Of a stretch of 64,000 nucleotides of DNA, positions 22,800-34,006 are shown in pieces (position 1 is the first letter of the stretch; each line of letters opens with the position of its first letter). Below the pieces are notes generated by a model. The model did not search any database. It saw nothing but the letters and a program-made list of their open reading frames with translations, and was not told the DNA's origin. This stretch comes from Leptodontidium sp. MPI-SDFR-AT-0119 (Eukaryota; Ascomycota; Leotiomycetes; Helotiales; Leptodontidiaceae). The DNA is taken from contig JAHLEZ010000027.1 of the NCBI GenBank assembly GCA_020726505.1, forward strand, positions 62,001 through 126,000, written 5' to 3'. A program made the position numbers and the translations under genes.

Positions 22800-23863
22800 G
22801 TCTTTAGTTGCGATTGATGTTCAAGTCGCACTCGCAACTGGACTTCCTCCAACCATTGGCTATACTTATTGCTAAGTCCACCACTTCAGCGAATGTCCCG
22901 AGGACCTGGCCCCTCTCGACATCCATCTACCCGGCCAACCCAAATCGGTACTTGGAGTTCTTATTAGTGAGAAAGTTGACTTTTATAGAAGAGCAAGCAA
23001 GATTCTCCACGTCATACATTCGAATCGATTCTTAAGAGAAGACCTAGATTATATATTGAAACTAATACATGACATCAAATCAAAGCTTAATTCTCGGAAA
23101 ATAGAGATATCGGAGTTCTACACATTATAGATAGTCAAGACGAGATAGGTACCTTACGAGAGTCACAATCGAGTCCCGTTCTTACAGAGTTCGCGAAAGC
23201 AGTCTTATCCCTCCTCTCTGATATAATCCAAGGGCCAGTTAGGAGACAGAAACTAGAATCATATCTTCTTAACAAGGATTCCTAGTAAGTAATTGCCTCA
23301 TATTTGCTGAAGTATCAAAATACCAACACCAGTTTAGGGCAGTGTCAGGTCGTCGCAAATATCTCTATAGTTTCCTTAAAATAACTCAACCTTCCTCCTG
23401 CGAACACCAACCTTTACACAGTATAATGACGCTGATCATTTACCTATCGCACACGCCCGATTCCCCCCTCACACGAGAAACCCGCAAACTCGTCGACCTT
23501 GCGATCTACATATGTGGGTACTAAGAAAATAACGGCATCCTATCTAGTGAAGACGGGACCTTCGATGCGAGACCTTTGAGTATAGCCAGGAGCACGGCAT
23601 GGGAGTTCATTAGGCAGACGAGGAATAGAGTGTAGATGAAAGCTAGGCTAGACCCGGTAATTATAAAATTCCCGGAGAAAGCGAAGGATGTTTATCTCGA
23701 TGGGGAGGAGGAGTTGATAAAGCACACGCCGGTGATGGACGATGTCGGACAGATAATGGAAGTGCCGATGTTGGAAATGGGTGGTTGGAGTGGGGTCGAT
23801 GATTATCGGCTGAGCGCTGATATTGATGGAAATTTTAGTTTTAATCCATCGTTGTTTTTATAA
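22800..23863 (+). pseudogene. Decayed coding region of unknown family
   Basis: Consecutive plus-strand pieces read like a worn globular protein: YLEFLLVRKLTFIEEQARF (about 22956), then DYILKLIHDIKSKLNSRKI, then EFAKAVLSLLSDIIQG (about 23190), then TRETRKLVDLAIYICGY with ENNGILSSEDG and ARPLSIARSTAWEFIRQTRN, and finally the intact 75-codon piece at 23636-23863 with LDGEEELIKHTPVMDDVGQIM. Frame changes and stops separate them. The C-terminal part has the look of a fungal regulatory protein, but I do not recognise the family with confidence. Upstream ORFs at 22348-22630 could be earlier exons of the same relic. Confidence 0.35.
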
Positions 23864-25122
23864 GCGGGATATAGCATTGGTAATTCGCGGGACGGAATAG
23901 TTTTATTAAAGAGATAGAAAGTGTTAGCATATATGTCGTTGCAATGCTCAAATGACTGAAATTCCCTTGGACCCAAATTCCACTTATCGCTAAAACACTT
24001 GTTCCTTATTTCTTGGTTAGTGGGAGTCTTTATTCTTGTGCAACAAATTCGTTTCGGTCCCTATCTTTTACGAAAGAGTACGTCCTCGTATATTGTATGT
24101 AATCTCCTCACTTGCGTAGATTAATAGTATTAAGACTTATTTAGCATCAGCTCGTTCGGCTTTCGAGCTTGAAACTTAGTGTCTTCATCTTATAAGGTAT
24201 GAAGGTATGTCTCGCGTGGGCGGATATCTTGTGGCCATGGAACCTACTATGAGGGTTAACATTTAACAGGGGTGGGCGTAATCATATTTAGTCAGTGAAG
24301 GAGACGAGTGCTTCAGATGTTTACTTACTATTAAGGTCGTTCCTTTTAGCCAACTTTCCCTATCCAAGAGACAGCGTATTCTTAAAAATAAAATCTCGCT
24401 TTTTATTACGCGCAGCAACAATGAACCCCCGCCTTAATGCGTTTAAGTAGAAGTAGTATTAGATTCTAAAAATCTATCTCGTCGACCAGATCGAGGGATT
24501 TTACGAGCAGCTCTTAACGATCGGCTGACCAGACATAAACCGAAGAAGTGAACGATTGGACAGTAACTCGCGTTTATACCGTATAAGTTTTATTCGGGCT
24601 CAAGGCTATATTAGTCTACTACTAGTTAATATGAAGTGCTTAGGTCGGGTCATACATAACATCAGTTATCATTCACTAATCATACTTTGGCGCCCGCGCC
24701 CCAAAGTCCACATTTTGGCTATCAGGTGAGATATGCCGTCTTCTTGAAAATACATAAAATTGTTTAGCCTATATGAAATTATTATGTTAAATTAGGAGTT
24801 GTCGTAGATGGAGTTTGTGAGCCCTGCTTGGTCTTGGATTTAGCGAGCGAGTAGGAGCCGAAAAAAAGGGCCGGGGCCGGGTAGAATAGTTACATGTATT
24901 TTCGACATTTGTTGATGAAAGGGTCCGCAGATTCTCGCGCCGTCAAGACCTTGTATAGGTGTCAAAGGAAAATTATATTATTAATCTCGGTTTTAGAGAC
25001 ACAATTATTCAGAACTTCTAAACATGAATTTCAAAATAAGAATTCATTACTTCATAAGGAAGCGTCGAAACCATCTCAGGTATGAAGATATATACAATAA
25101 CATTATCAAACACAATACAAGC
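23864..25122. other. AT-rich gene-poor region
   Basis: No gene recognised. The DNA is AT-rich with many short stops, as in worn transposon sequence, but no terminal repeats or protein motifs were found. Contains the 3' flank of the phosphatase-like gene. Confidence 0.4.
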
Positions 25123-26712
25123 TTAACTAGCAGCAGTATCCAAGCTGGACTTCTTAAACAAGGGTGAGGTAGCAACAGGGGTCTTCTTGGCTACCTTACG
25201 TCGGCGCACCAACCAGAATGCCAATCCAGTAAAGAGCACCACAGCTAACGTAACCATCGCACCAATCACACCAGCAATCGCGTTCGAGATCCCTCCATTT
25301 CCACCAGAAGTAGCTGCAGCAGCCGCACTCGATTGCGAGGGTAATTGCGAGGCAGTGCCTGAGGTACCTGCAGGACAGAAAGATTGGGTGGCATTGCAAG
25401 CAGAGCACCATTTGCTCACAGACATAATAGCCCTTGACTGGATCTGGGATGAAAAATTGCTCCGCGAAAGAGACGATTCCGAGCCACCAAACAAGGGATA
25501 GGGAGTAAGTGGGGCCCCAGCATCTGAGCCATTCCTAAACAAGAATCTCACAGACAGTGCATCGGTGTTAGTAGGGAAGGTAGTAGTGTTCTCAGCAGTA
25601 AACAGCTCGAATGCCATCGTCGATGCATATCTTGGCAGACCAAAGAAATCGGTGCTCGCAGATGTGAGGTTCATGAGCCCAAAGGTAGCCATGAAATTAT
25701 CGTAACTTCCAGCAAGGAGGGAAAACTTTAGCTTTCCTTTGGAGGACACGGTTTGGTTGAGTTGAGAGAAGATTCCTCCTAGGAGTGTTTGTCCACCTAC
25801 GGCGCGTGAGATTTGGCTGCTGTTGTAATTGTAGCCAAATTCTGCGGAGTCGGCGAGGGTGCGGAGTTGGAAGTGCTGTTTTGATGTAACATTGGTGGTG
25901 AGGGAGGAGTTGTGGATAGTAGCTACATTGATAAGATCGAAGATATCGTACGCACTGCCGTAGTCGAGCATTTCCGGGGTGTAATCGTAGACATTTTTGA
26001 GATTGTCCCAGAATTGGGCGTAGAACGATCGGGTAGTTTCGGTGAGTGTTGCAAACTGAGTCGAGTTTTCGAATGATTTTTGGGCTTTCGTGGTTACGGG
26101 ACAACCTTCGTCTCCTTTGATCCAGATTGTGTCTGGAGCTGTCGATTCCTCGCCGTGGAGCACAACGTATTGATAGCCGTTGAGGGGGCTCGAGTAGGAG
26201 GTATCATTGTTTAGAGCCTGAGCTGCGAAAGAGGCTGCGTTGATATCCTCAAGAGGTGGGTAAAGACCTTGGAGGAATGCAGTTGCGGTATTGAGGAGGA
26301 CCTGCCGATTCATGAATTAATTAGCAGCTATCTTTGATACTTAGGATGTAGGTTAACTATACCTGCTGGTCGGGTGCGCTCGCGAAGATTTGCGAAGGGG
26401 TATATCTCGATTCAGAAATGCCTAGGATCTTTTTGGGAGCTCCGGCCGCGACGTAAAGATCACGGTAGTCAGATCCAACCTCGTAGTTTTCAGTGAAGCC
26501 GAGAGTTGTCAAGCCATATCCGGAGTAGTGCTTGGATGTTCCTATTCACGAATACGTATCTTAGTCAGAAAAGGTTCAATGAGACGGATGGCTGGAGCTT
26601 GGGTCTGCTGCTTACAGTCACCGTGGCGAGTGAAGACAGTCACGCCGTGGATTGTCTCTGCAACTGCAGTAGAGATCAAACCAGACACGGCGATGATGCT
26701 GGAAGACTTCAT
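25123..26712 (-). CDS. Histidine-acid-phosphatase-like membrane-anchored protein
   Basis: Exon 1 starts at ATG 26712 with a signal peptide (MKSSSIIAVSGLISTAVA) and the phosphate-binding motif FTRHG. Exon 2 is 26541-26363 (TSKHYSGYGLTTLGF), exon 3 is 26301-25123 after a 61-nt intron. With the strong donor GTAAGC at 26615, joining to 26541 creates a TGA where the family has Arg (RHGDR). An alternative donor GTGACT six bases upstream (26621) keeps the frame and gives 482 residues, but deletes the Asp and Arg. The usual catalytic HD near the C-terminus is replaced by YD (GSYDNFM). A C-terminal Ser/Ala-rich stalk, one membrane helix (about 22 residues before RRRK) and a short basic tail indicate a surface-anchored protein. 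Many N-glycosylation sites. Family call is good; activity doubtful. Confidence 0.75.
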
Positions 26713-26846
26713 GTTGAAGGTTTGATGGTCAATTGAGGCGAAGCTGTTGCAGGCACTGTGGACGAACGAGGCTGGAGGAGGGCAGCTGGAAGGAAAGCAC
26801 AGGAGCTGGGGAGGGGAGAGGGGTAGCTCCCACCTACTTTACCTTT

Positions 26847-26854
26847 CTTATATA
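26847..26854 (-). promoter_or_regulatory. TATA box of the phosphatase-like gene
   Basis: TATATAAG on the minus strand about 135 bases upstream of ATG 26712. Good core-promoter match at a plausible distance. Confidence 0.45.
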
Positions 26855-27213
26855 CACATGAAGTTGCTTACTCTACCATCCCGCCCACAGCAAAAATGCG
26901 TGTGGGTGGCTACTTTTTCCTCCCCACGGAAGTTCCATTGGAGACGGAACTGTTCTCGATGTTTGGATTCCCACATCATCCAATCCCAAGGATAAGCTTC
27001 TCGAGCAATCAGCAATATGCCAAGAACGCCCAGCCTTCGCTGTATGTATGTTCTTTGGCCCGGCCCACCAAAAGCAGGGAAGCAGCCACTACGGTCAGCG
27101 GCAGCAGGCCATTCACTAACTGTCAGATGTCGCCCCGGACCAGCCGCCGGAGTGGCGTTACATCGTATGTTCGACTCGACTCCAGGATCATTGACTGTTC
27201 TGGCGGTCATGGT

Positions 27214-27281
27214 AGAGTGAGTGAGTGAGTGAGTGAGCGAGTGACTGACTGACTGACTGACTGACTGACTGACTGACTGAT
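27214..27281. repeat. Compound tetranucleotide microsatellite (GAGT)n(GACT)n
   Basis: A run of GAGT units changes into a run of about ten GACT units without interruption. It lies between the phosphatase-like gene and the purine permease and is read as Ser/Thr/His-rich peptides in shadow ORFs. Confidence 0.9.
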
Positions 27282-27674
27282 GAGTTCGAGCGGCCAAGAC
27301 GGTGAGGCCTTCCGCAAGTGGTTAGTTCGTTAGTTAGCGACGGCGCTGCAATGCTCCTTACAGAAGGTGGTGCGGTGGATTTATCTCAAGACCTCCGCCT
27401 CGCCAATGACATCTCCTCGGGGTTGTCTCGGTACGGTTGTGGCATGGCAGGAGAAGGATGAACAAACATGTTTTCTTCCTGCCAAGACCTGATTGTGGAC
27501 AGACGATAAGCTTCAGCGAGTCTCTTTTCCTGTTCAGTATTCTATTGCTGACATTAAGTCTGCTATCTGATCCAGCAAAACGTTTGCTTCCCCCCGCGTA
27601 GTTTACACTTCTATCTATATGCATACATATCTCGTCTATTACACCCTTACTTGTATCTCCTGCTAAACTTCTCT

Positions 27675-29745
27675 CTAGGCAATCTTCCCAGTTTCTCCCC
27701 CGGTGGACTCACTGGCAGTCTTCAACACTCCCCCATCCACAGTCTCAACTTTCCCCTCTTCCCTCGCATCACTCCCAGCTATACTCGCCGTCTCATCGTC
27801 CTCATCATCATCCTCCGAAATAATCAGATTCAAAATAATAGCCAAGAAAGCAGTAACAGCAAACCCAGTCTCCATCACTAACACAATCGCATCAAAGAAT
27901 CCCGCTTTAGCACGATTATCTCCCGTGTAAGTAAACACATACGAAAACCACGTCGGGACAAGCTTAGCACCGAACCCCAATGCCATAGCAGCAGTCAGAA
28001 TAAACCGAGTCCGACGATTAAACGGCACCGTCGATATAATCCTGATTCCCGAGATGGCGACGGAGGAGAAGAGGAAAGTCGTCATGCCCCCAAGGACTGA
28101 AGAAGGAATAGCAACCAGAGCAGCTGCGAATTTCGAGAACACGCCCATAATGATCAAGAAGAAACAAGCAGCGTATCCAGCTTTCCGGTTGGCGCAGCGC
28201 GTCAATGCAATCACACCGTTGTTTTGGGCGAAAGTTGACATCGGTGTAATCGTACAAAGGCCAGCTAGCATGCCATTCATCCCATCTGCTAAAACCCCAC
28301 CTTGAATTCGAGAATCGAATAATTTGCCGTCGACTTGAAGCCTCGATACGTCGCAAGTTGCGGTTATGTCCCCGATAGTCTCCATCATCAAGATAAGATA
28401 GACAGCTAACAAAGGCATTACCAATGGACCATAGATACTGAGGGGGAACGTCTTCACCCAGATAAAGGAGACTGCAGGCGCGGCATCGATCGAAGATTTA
28501 TCAAAGTAGCCGCAAGCAGCCGCGATAATACAACCTGTAAGCAGACCGACGACCACGGACGTGCTCTTCATGATCGGAGAACCGAATCTCTCGCAGAGAA
28601 TGATAGTGAGGAATACGGAGAAGCCCAAGCCTAGGAATTCGGCGCTGCCCCAGGGTAGCGCATGAGGAGCCGCGTTTGAGGGGCAGAGCCATATAGTTGC
28701 CACTTTCTGGTCGGCCCATACTGGATCTCTAGTCAATATATATTTCTCCCGCGCAAATAAAATATGGGATAAATTACCATGATCCCGAGCCTCCAGCCCA
28801 ACCCTCAAGTGCAGATTCGATCAGAGAAACACCAATAAGCGTGACAGTTGGACCCGTCACAATAGGCGGGAACAATCTCTTGAGCAATGTAGGCGGCATA
28901 AACGAAAGACCCATCTCAAGAACAGCACACAGGCAAGCCGTGCCCAGAATAGCGCCATAACCTTCAGGACATGGAAGCAACGACCCATCTTCGGCCGTGG
29001 GACACTTGCCATTCTTATACCTATCCTCGTTAGCTTCTCACACCCATTAAAAAAAAAGAGGGAAAACTTTACATCTGCGCTAGCCCAGCAGTAGCAATAG
29101 GAATGATCGAAAACGAAGTCCCAACCACAGACAACAACCCCGTACCCAAATAATACCCCGTTTTAGGGATATGTAGGCGTGTGATTTGGATTGCAGAGAG
29201 GATGCCACAGACGATGAGAGAGGTGGATACTAGATACTCTGAAGTAGCTGTGTCGAATCCTGCAGCTGAAGCAATGATGATGGGTGGCGTGATGCTACTC
29301 TCAAGTCAGAAATGAGAATTATATTCAAGATGCATGCTCAATCGACTCACACCCCAGCGAGCATAGCCAGCGCATGCTGGAAGCCTAGCAGGAAAGCGAG
29401 GAGGACGGGCATGCGGTCGTTAAGGCCGAAGAAGGGTGCTGGACGGCGGGACCGCTTCATGAAGGGAAGGTTTGGTTTGAAGAGGAAGACATAGTCGTAT
29501 GAGCCTGAGCATAAGTTAGAAACAAATGCCGGATGAGATATACAATGCTAGATCCTTGCCTAGGAGTCCATCTTTCGTTGTGAAAGCCTTGACGATGTGG
29601 CTTATTTGCTGGCTGACTGAACGCTCGGGCGAATAATCAGGTCCGATTTGGTCTGGTCCCTATATCGATGTCAACTTCGTAATCCCAAATATATGATAAC
29701 AGGACAAGTGAAGCGTACGTCTGCTGGTCCAATATCTGCAGCCAT
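27675..29745 (-). pseudogene. UapA/UapC-type purine permease (NAT family) with a +1 frameshift
   Basis: Six exons: 29745-29719, 29659-29560, 29504-29351, 29294-29073, 29020-28778 and 28720-27675. They encode a nucleobase-ascorbate transporter of the plasma membrane: GLNDRMPVLLAFLLGFQHALAMLAG, TPPIIIASAAGFD, ERFGSPIMKSTSVV, and the purine-binding signature QNNGVIALTR, with an acidic C-tail. UapA and UapC of Aspergillus take up uric acid and xanthine. Exon sum is 1792 nt, one more than a multiple of three. In exon 6 the frame reads CMGRPESGNYM, then must shift at about 28687-28692 to continue LCPSNAAPHALPWGS. Thus one base is extra (mutation or sequencing error). Without it the product would be 596 residues. 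Intron 2 uses a GC donor (GCAAGG at 29559). Confidence 0.85.
29505..29559 (-). other. GC-AG intron in the purine permease gene
   Basis: The 55-nt second intron begins CTAG|GCAAGG and ends GCTCAG. Only this junction restores DGLLGSYDYVFLF, which fits the UapA family; the nearest GT donor gives the wrong frame. The exon end AG and the following GCAAG match the known GC-AG intron consensus. Confidence 0.8.
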
Positions 29746-31020
29746 CTTGGATGAACCCTTTCCCCTATAATTGAGCTCTGAAATAAGAAACAGCCGACAA
29801 GCTCTTAGTCATGGAAAAGGCTGAGGGGATCTTGAAACTTCGGTGAGTGCGGTGTTGGCTACGGCCGACACGCTGCAGTTAAGGAGCAGACCGCATTCTA
29901 TATGTAAAAGCTGGGAGAGTATATGGTTTTTTGCTCTATCACAGCTTTGGTGACATCAAGGGCGGAATAATGTGAAGAGAGATAAAGTTTTTTTCCGCGA
30001 TAAGGGAGATGAGATTAGTCTCCACATTGACTAGCGGGGTTTTTATGCCCAAGCACATCACTCCATGATATTGCATTGTACAGGTTATAAGGAGATTCAA
30101 GAAGATTCGCGCTTATAAGAAAACAAAATCTTTTAGCAACCGATGCGGTTAATTATCAAGAGAGAAAAAAAACTTCAGCCAACACTTCTCCCCCTCTCCC
30201 TCCATTCAAACCATCATCTCCTTGGCGAGAGTATATTCTGAACCAGAGCCAACTACCACTTCACTCCATAAATAACAAACAAGCCAATTCAAAATTTCCC
30301 AATGGAATGTTGCACGCCGCAAGTAGAACCAAGGCAGCCTCCGTGTCACAGCACATGGAATCGAGCGCCTCTCTTCCGGAATCTAGCGGCCTTAACCGCG
30401 TCGGAAGACCCGGAGATGCCAGGAACCGACCGATAACGTGCAGTAAAAATCACTAAAATTGGCACCAAATGCAGCGGGGAAAAGGGGATGATAAGAAACG
30501 ATGTTTTTGTGGAGTGGAGGATAGAAGGGTGCTGTGGACCAATGGGAGCGAGTTGTGTGAAGGGGTGTTAGGAGTCATGACTCGGAAGGGGCGACGTGGA
30601 ATTAATACATTTTCGCATATCGCCGCTTTCCGATGGGATGGGATTATAAGTGAAATCGCGGACTAGGGAGATACTGGTGGAAGTGTGCTGGGAATGCTCG
30701 GGAGTTGATGTTTACTTTTTTCAGATGTTTCATAAGTTGCCGAATCTGCATTGTAAGTACAATACACCTCAACTCCTGCCTTAGTTGTTGAGCAGCTGAG
30801 ATGGCGTCATTTCAAGGCTGATTTTACTGCTCCTCATTAGACTAAATTTACTTCTATATTAGATGCATAATATAGTTAATAAGGCATTCTTTTTTATTCT
30901 AAATTCTTTTTTAGGAGGGATGTGAAGAACGGCTGCTTTCCAAAATATGGACATCAAAGGAAAACATTTCGGCACTGGTGATGGGGCTAGCCAGCCTTCT
31001 TGCAGCTATCGACCGCACAT
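29746..31020. other. Promoter side of the purine permease and gene-poor DNA
   Basis: GATAA motifs occur at about 29981 and 29999, on the plus strand, of the kind bound by AreA-type GATA factors that control purine uptake genes in Aspergillus; here this is only suggestive. No gene was recognised between 29.75 and 31.0 kb; the ORF 30469-30666 has no known motif. Confidence 0.4.
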
Positions 31021-31356
31021 CTAATAAACCTGCAAATCTGGCCCTGTTACTCCCTCGCTCGAGGCCATATTGCGCTGCCTGAAAATTCTCACCTCATCCC
31101 TCGCAAACGCACCCACAACCGTATGGAACAACACTAAATCACCCTCAGCCCAATCATGCGGATATACATACTTCGGGGCAATAGCCGGTCTCTGAAGACG
31201 ATATACTATCTCTCTAACTTCCTTGAGATCCGTCATAACGGTGCCGTCAGCAGGGTGGATAGTCTTTACAGCCGAGGGATGAATCTGCAGTGCTCCCCTG
31301 GTTCGAAGACACGCTGCGTGGCGCAGAGGCAGAATGAGCCGCGCTTCCCCCACCAT
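31021..31356 (-). pseudogene. 3' fragment of a TauD/TfdA-type dioxygenase
   Basis: A 111-codon frame encodes the C-terminal part of a 2-oxoglutarate/Fe(II)-dependent taurine-dioxygenase-like enzyme: LRTRGALQIHPSAVKTIHP, then LKEVREIVYRLQRPAIAPKYVYPHDW, then EGDLVLFH and VVGAF with DEVRIFRQRNMASSE. Between LVLFH and VVGAF the family normally has about five more residues (an N-R-G-containing turn before the second iron-binding His), so a small deletion is present. The N-terminal half with the HxD motif is absent upstream (31356-31500 reads no dioxygenase in any frame). Call: truncated, dead copy. Confidence 0.55.
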
Positions 31357-31847
31357 CCTGCCTCATCAATCCTCTTTTCTCCTTACTCTACCACCGCCGC
31401 CTCCGTCGTCGCAAGAAGCTCCAGCAACTCTCTTCCCGCGCCATTCTCTTTGGCTCTACAGGTGATCACCCGACTCGTGCCCAGTTAATGCATATACTAA
31501 TCTTATCATCCTAGAGCCAGATTCCCGCAGAGACTGCATCTGTCCGATAAACGACGAGTTCTCGCATTAGTAATGCAACACAACAACGAAGCTCAGACCG
31601 GCGCAAGCAATGAATGACGAGAAAAGATTCTCAGCTTCGACGTCTACTGACCTTGCACCTGTGGGACACTACCGAAGAGGCAGATCAGATTACCTTTGAC
31701 ACCTTCAGCAACCGATGAATGGCAGTCAATATCTAATCCTCAATTACTAGTCTCTACAGTGCTAGACTTAATCACACAACGCTAGCACTACTAACTAGCG
31801 GGTTAGTCGCAACACAATTGGAAGTTTATATCGTTGGATTATAGAAA

Positions 31848-32417
31848 ACTTTTGGCGAGGCTAGAAGAACATCCTGGACTGAAAAGTTTCAACTTAGGTA
31901 TGTCACCACGAGGATTGCCCTCCCCATAGGAGGAACTCAACCTGACCTGACCAGATTGGAATACGACCCTCTGGAGGAGGTTTTATATGCACCACATATG
32001 CCGACAGCAATCCACGAAAGCTTCTCAGAACAGGTGTCGCAAGAGACCAAGACTCAGCTGGCCCGCATCGCAAGCGGCAGTGACGAAGCTGCCAGATTTG
32101 CAGCACAGATCGAAATGGAGAAATAGATAGCCAGGCTAAAAGAAGTCATTGCCGAGATTTCTCCCGCAGCTGTCCAGATAGTATTGAAGGAGAAACGGCC
32201 CACGACCCTCTCCGAGAACTACGACGAGGCCCTTCGGGCTGGTCTGAAGAACTCGAACACATGCACTTTACAGAGAGTTTTAAAAGACGAGGCAATTTTC
32301 AGAGATACGCTTCTCGAAGTTGCAGCGATGGAGCCTGGATTTTGGGAGAAGGCCTTACGGAAAGCTTCAGCGAACCAAATTGCGGCTCATGTTTCTGAGA
32401 AGACTGTGGATTACTAA
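31848..32417 (+). pseudogene. Hypothetical coding relic with an in-frame TAG
   Basis: One plus frame runs from about 31931 (QPDLTRLEYDPLEEVLYAPHMP) through QETKTQLARIASGSDEAARFAAQIEMEK, a TAG at 32124-32126, then IARLKEVIAEISPAAVQIVL and a 77-codon open part (32184-32417) ending SEKTVDY. The frame agrees on both sides of the stop, so a single nonsense change explains it. A 40-nt GTATGT...TAG segment at 31897-31936 could be a short intron joining LARLEEHPGLKSFNL to this frame. The product is helical and charged, with no known domain. It may still be a short intact gene starting at 32184. Confidence 0.4.
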
Positions 32418-34006
32418 AGCCGCGGCCAAAGGCAAAGCAACAATTGCATTGAGCCTCCCACTACTTTAAAGTTACGTTATCGGAAACAAGAAATTTTGCG
32501 AATATTTAGGGGATTGTTAGGAGAATTCGGCGCTATTTATTCTGAGAAGTATAGGTCAGGTCCCACGGCGAATTGATCGTTATTTTGGAGGTTATAAAGT
32601 AAAGGAATCGGAGGCTTTCTTGGTCCGTGACGGTATGGCATTACTCTACGACTTCCCTAATTTTGAGTCGTATTTGTGGAATGTTATCCTCTTGCGTGAT
32701 ATTTACTTGATAGTACGAAGTTGGAAGATCTTTATTGTAGACCTCGAAGTGTTGAGAACAAATTGTAGAGTCTGGGTGGAGACTTAGGAAGAGCTGTACT
32801 ATCAGAATCAGAAAGAACGTTTGAAAGTTTGTTTGATTAATAATTATTCCATATTCCACCTTGGTAATCTCGTCTCTTTCACCCATCCTGTTCTACTTTT
32901 TATTTAAAATACAGTACTAATATCATTACAGCTGATCATGTGCGCGATCTTGGACCAGCTCAAGGTTGGTGGGCTATGCCGATGGAGTGATATATCGGTC
33001 AATGTAAGGGAACTCTTGGTAATATGGCCAGTATCGACATGAACTTGGTAAATCGAGCATTTAAGATCTACCTTTTGAATCATATGCTACAACGAGAAGT
33101 GCTGATAATCAGAGAGCTTGGATACCTTAGATTGGGCATGAAAATCGCCATTTAATATATCTCTTTCCTGGATCAGCGGTCTTAAGTTACGTATATCCGA
33201 CTCCCCCCTTTTTGGCAGATTGTATTGGAATCTCGGTTTGTAGACTGGTTACAGCAAGGTTATCCCATGGTTTATGGTGAGAATCAAGTACAATTGCACA
33301 TCTTTTTGAAATTAATTTGGAAGGTCTTGATTGGGAGTCAATTTAGCTAGAGAGATCAATCTACAGTGAGAAATCGAGACGACAGTTAAATCACTTTCAG
33401 GTACAGCGGTCAGCAAAAGTTGCGATATGGGAGAGTTGTTATTTGTCAAGTTTATACTTGGACGGATTTGGTAGTCTTGGTTCACGAGTTTAAGAAGGTC
33501 GTATTTACTGCAAGCAAGAAGATTCCCTTCCTCCAGGATGCTGGTTTTGGGTCAGTTAAATCGATCCTCCATATAGAGATCGTAGGACCATTGGGATTTG
33601 TCAAGAAGTTGGAAAAAGCGAGGATAGTGACGTATTTGACTTTATATGGAGGGGAAATTGACGATGATTGAATGCCAGGCTTTTGTATATAGAAATCCGT
33701 AATCTTCAATATTCAGAATACAGACACTATCTGCAAAAAAACCCCCGTAGGGTGGTGAGATTGAAGGCGTGAATGTCGTGATTAGATAGTACCAGGATTG
33801 GAGATGGATGCGGTGCGGATCAGCAGTTGAGGTGCCCCAACCAGGTTTGGGATTGGTTCGAATTCCGGGCTTGGTGGTTTACTTCACTTTGAAACTCAAA
33901 TCCATATTCCTCAATTCAAGCTAAGATGACGATCAAGTTCCAAGTCACGATCTCCAAATAAAGGGACGACATTTTGAGAAACGATTAATATCCATACTAT
34001 AAATTA
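32418..34006. other. Gene-poor region
   Basis: Short ORFs on both strands overlap (32641-32886 minus, 33420-33671 plus) and neither side is recognisable. The repeated readability on both strands near 32640-32890 and 33420-33710 suggests decayed coding DNA, but I cannot name it. Confidence 0.35.

Noticed and set aside
27201..27300. Peptide repeats (HSLTHSLTHS, SVSQSVSQ) in a minus ORF
   Set aside because: Translation of the GAGT/GACT microsatellite, not a gene.
33850..33875. GGTTCGAATTCC resembling a tRNA T-arm
   Set aside because: No matching anticodon or D-arm upstream.
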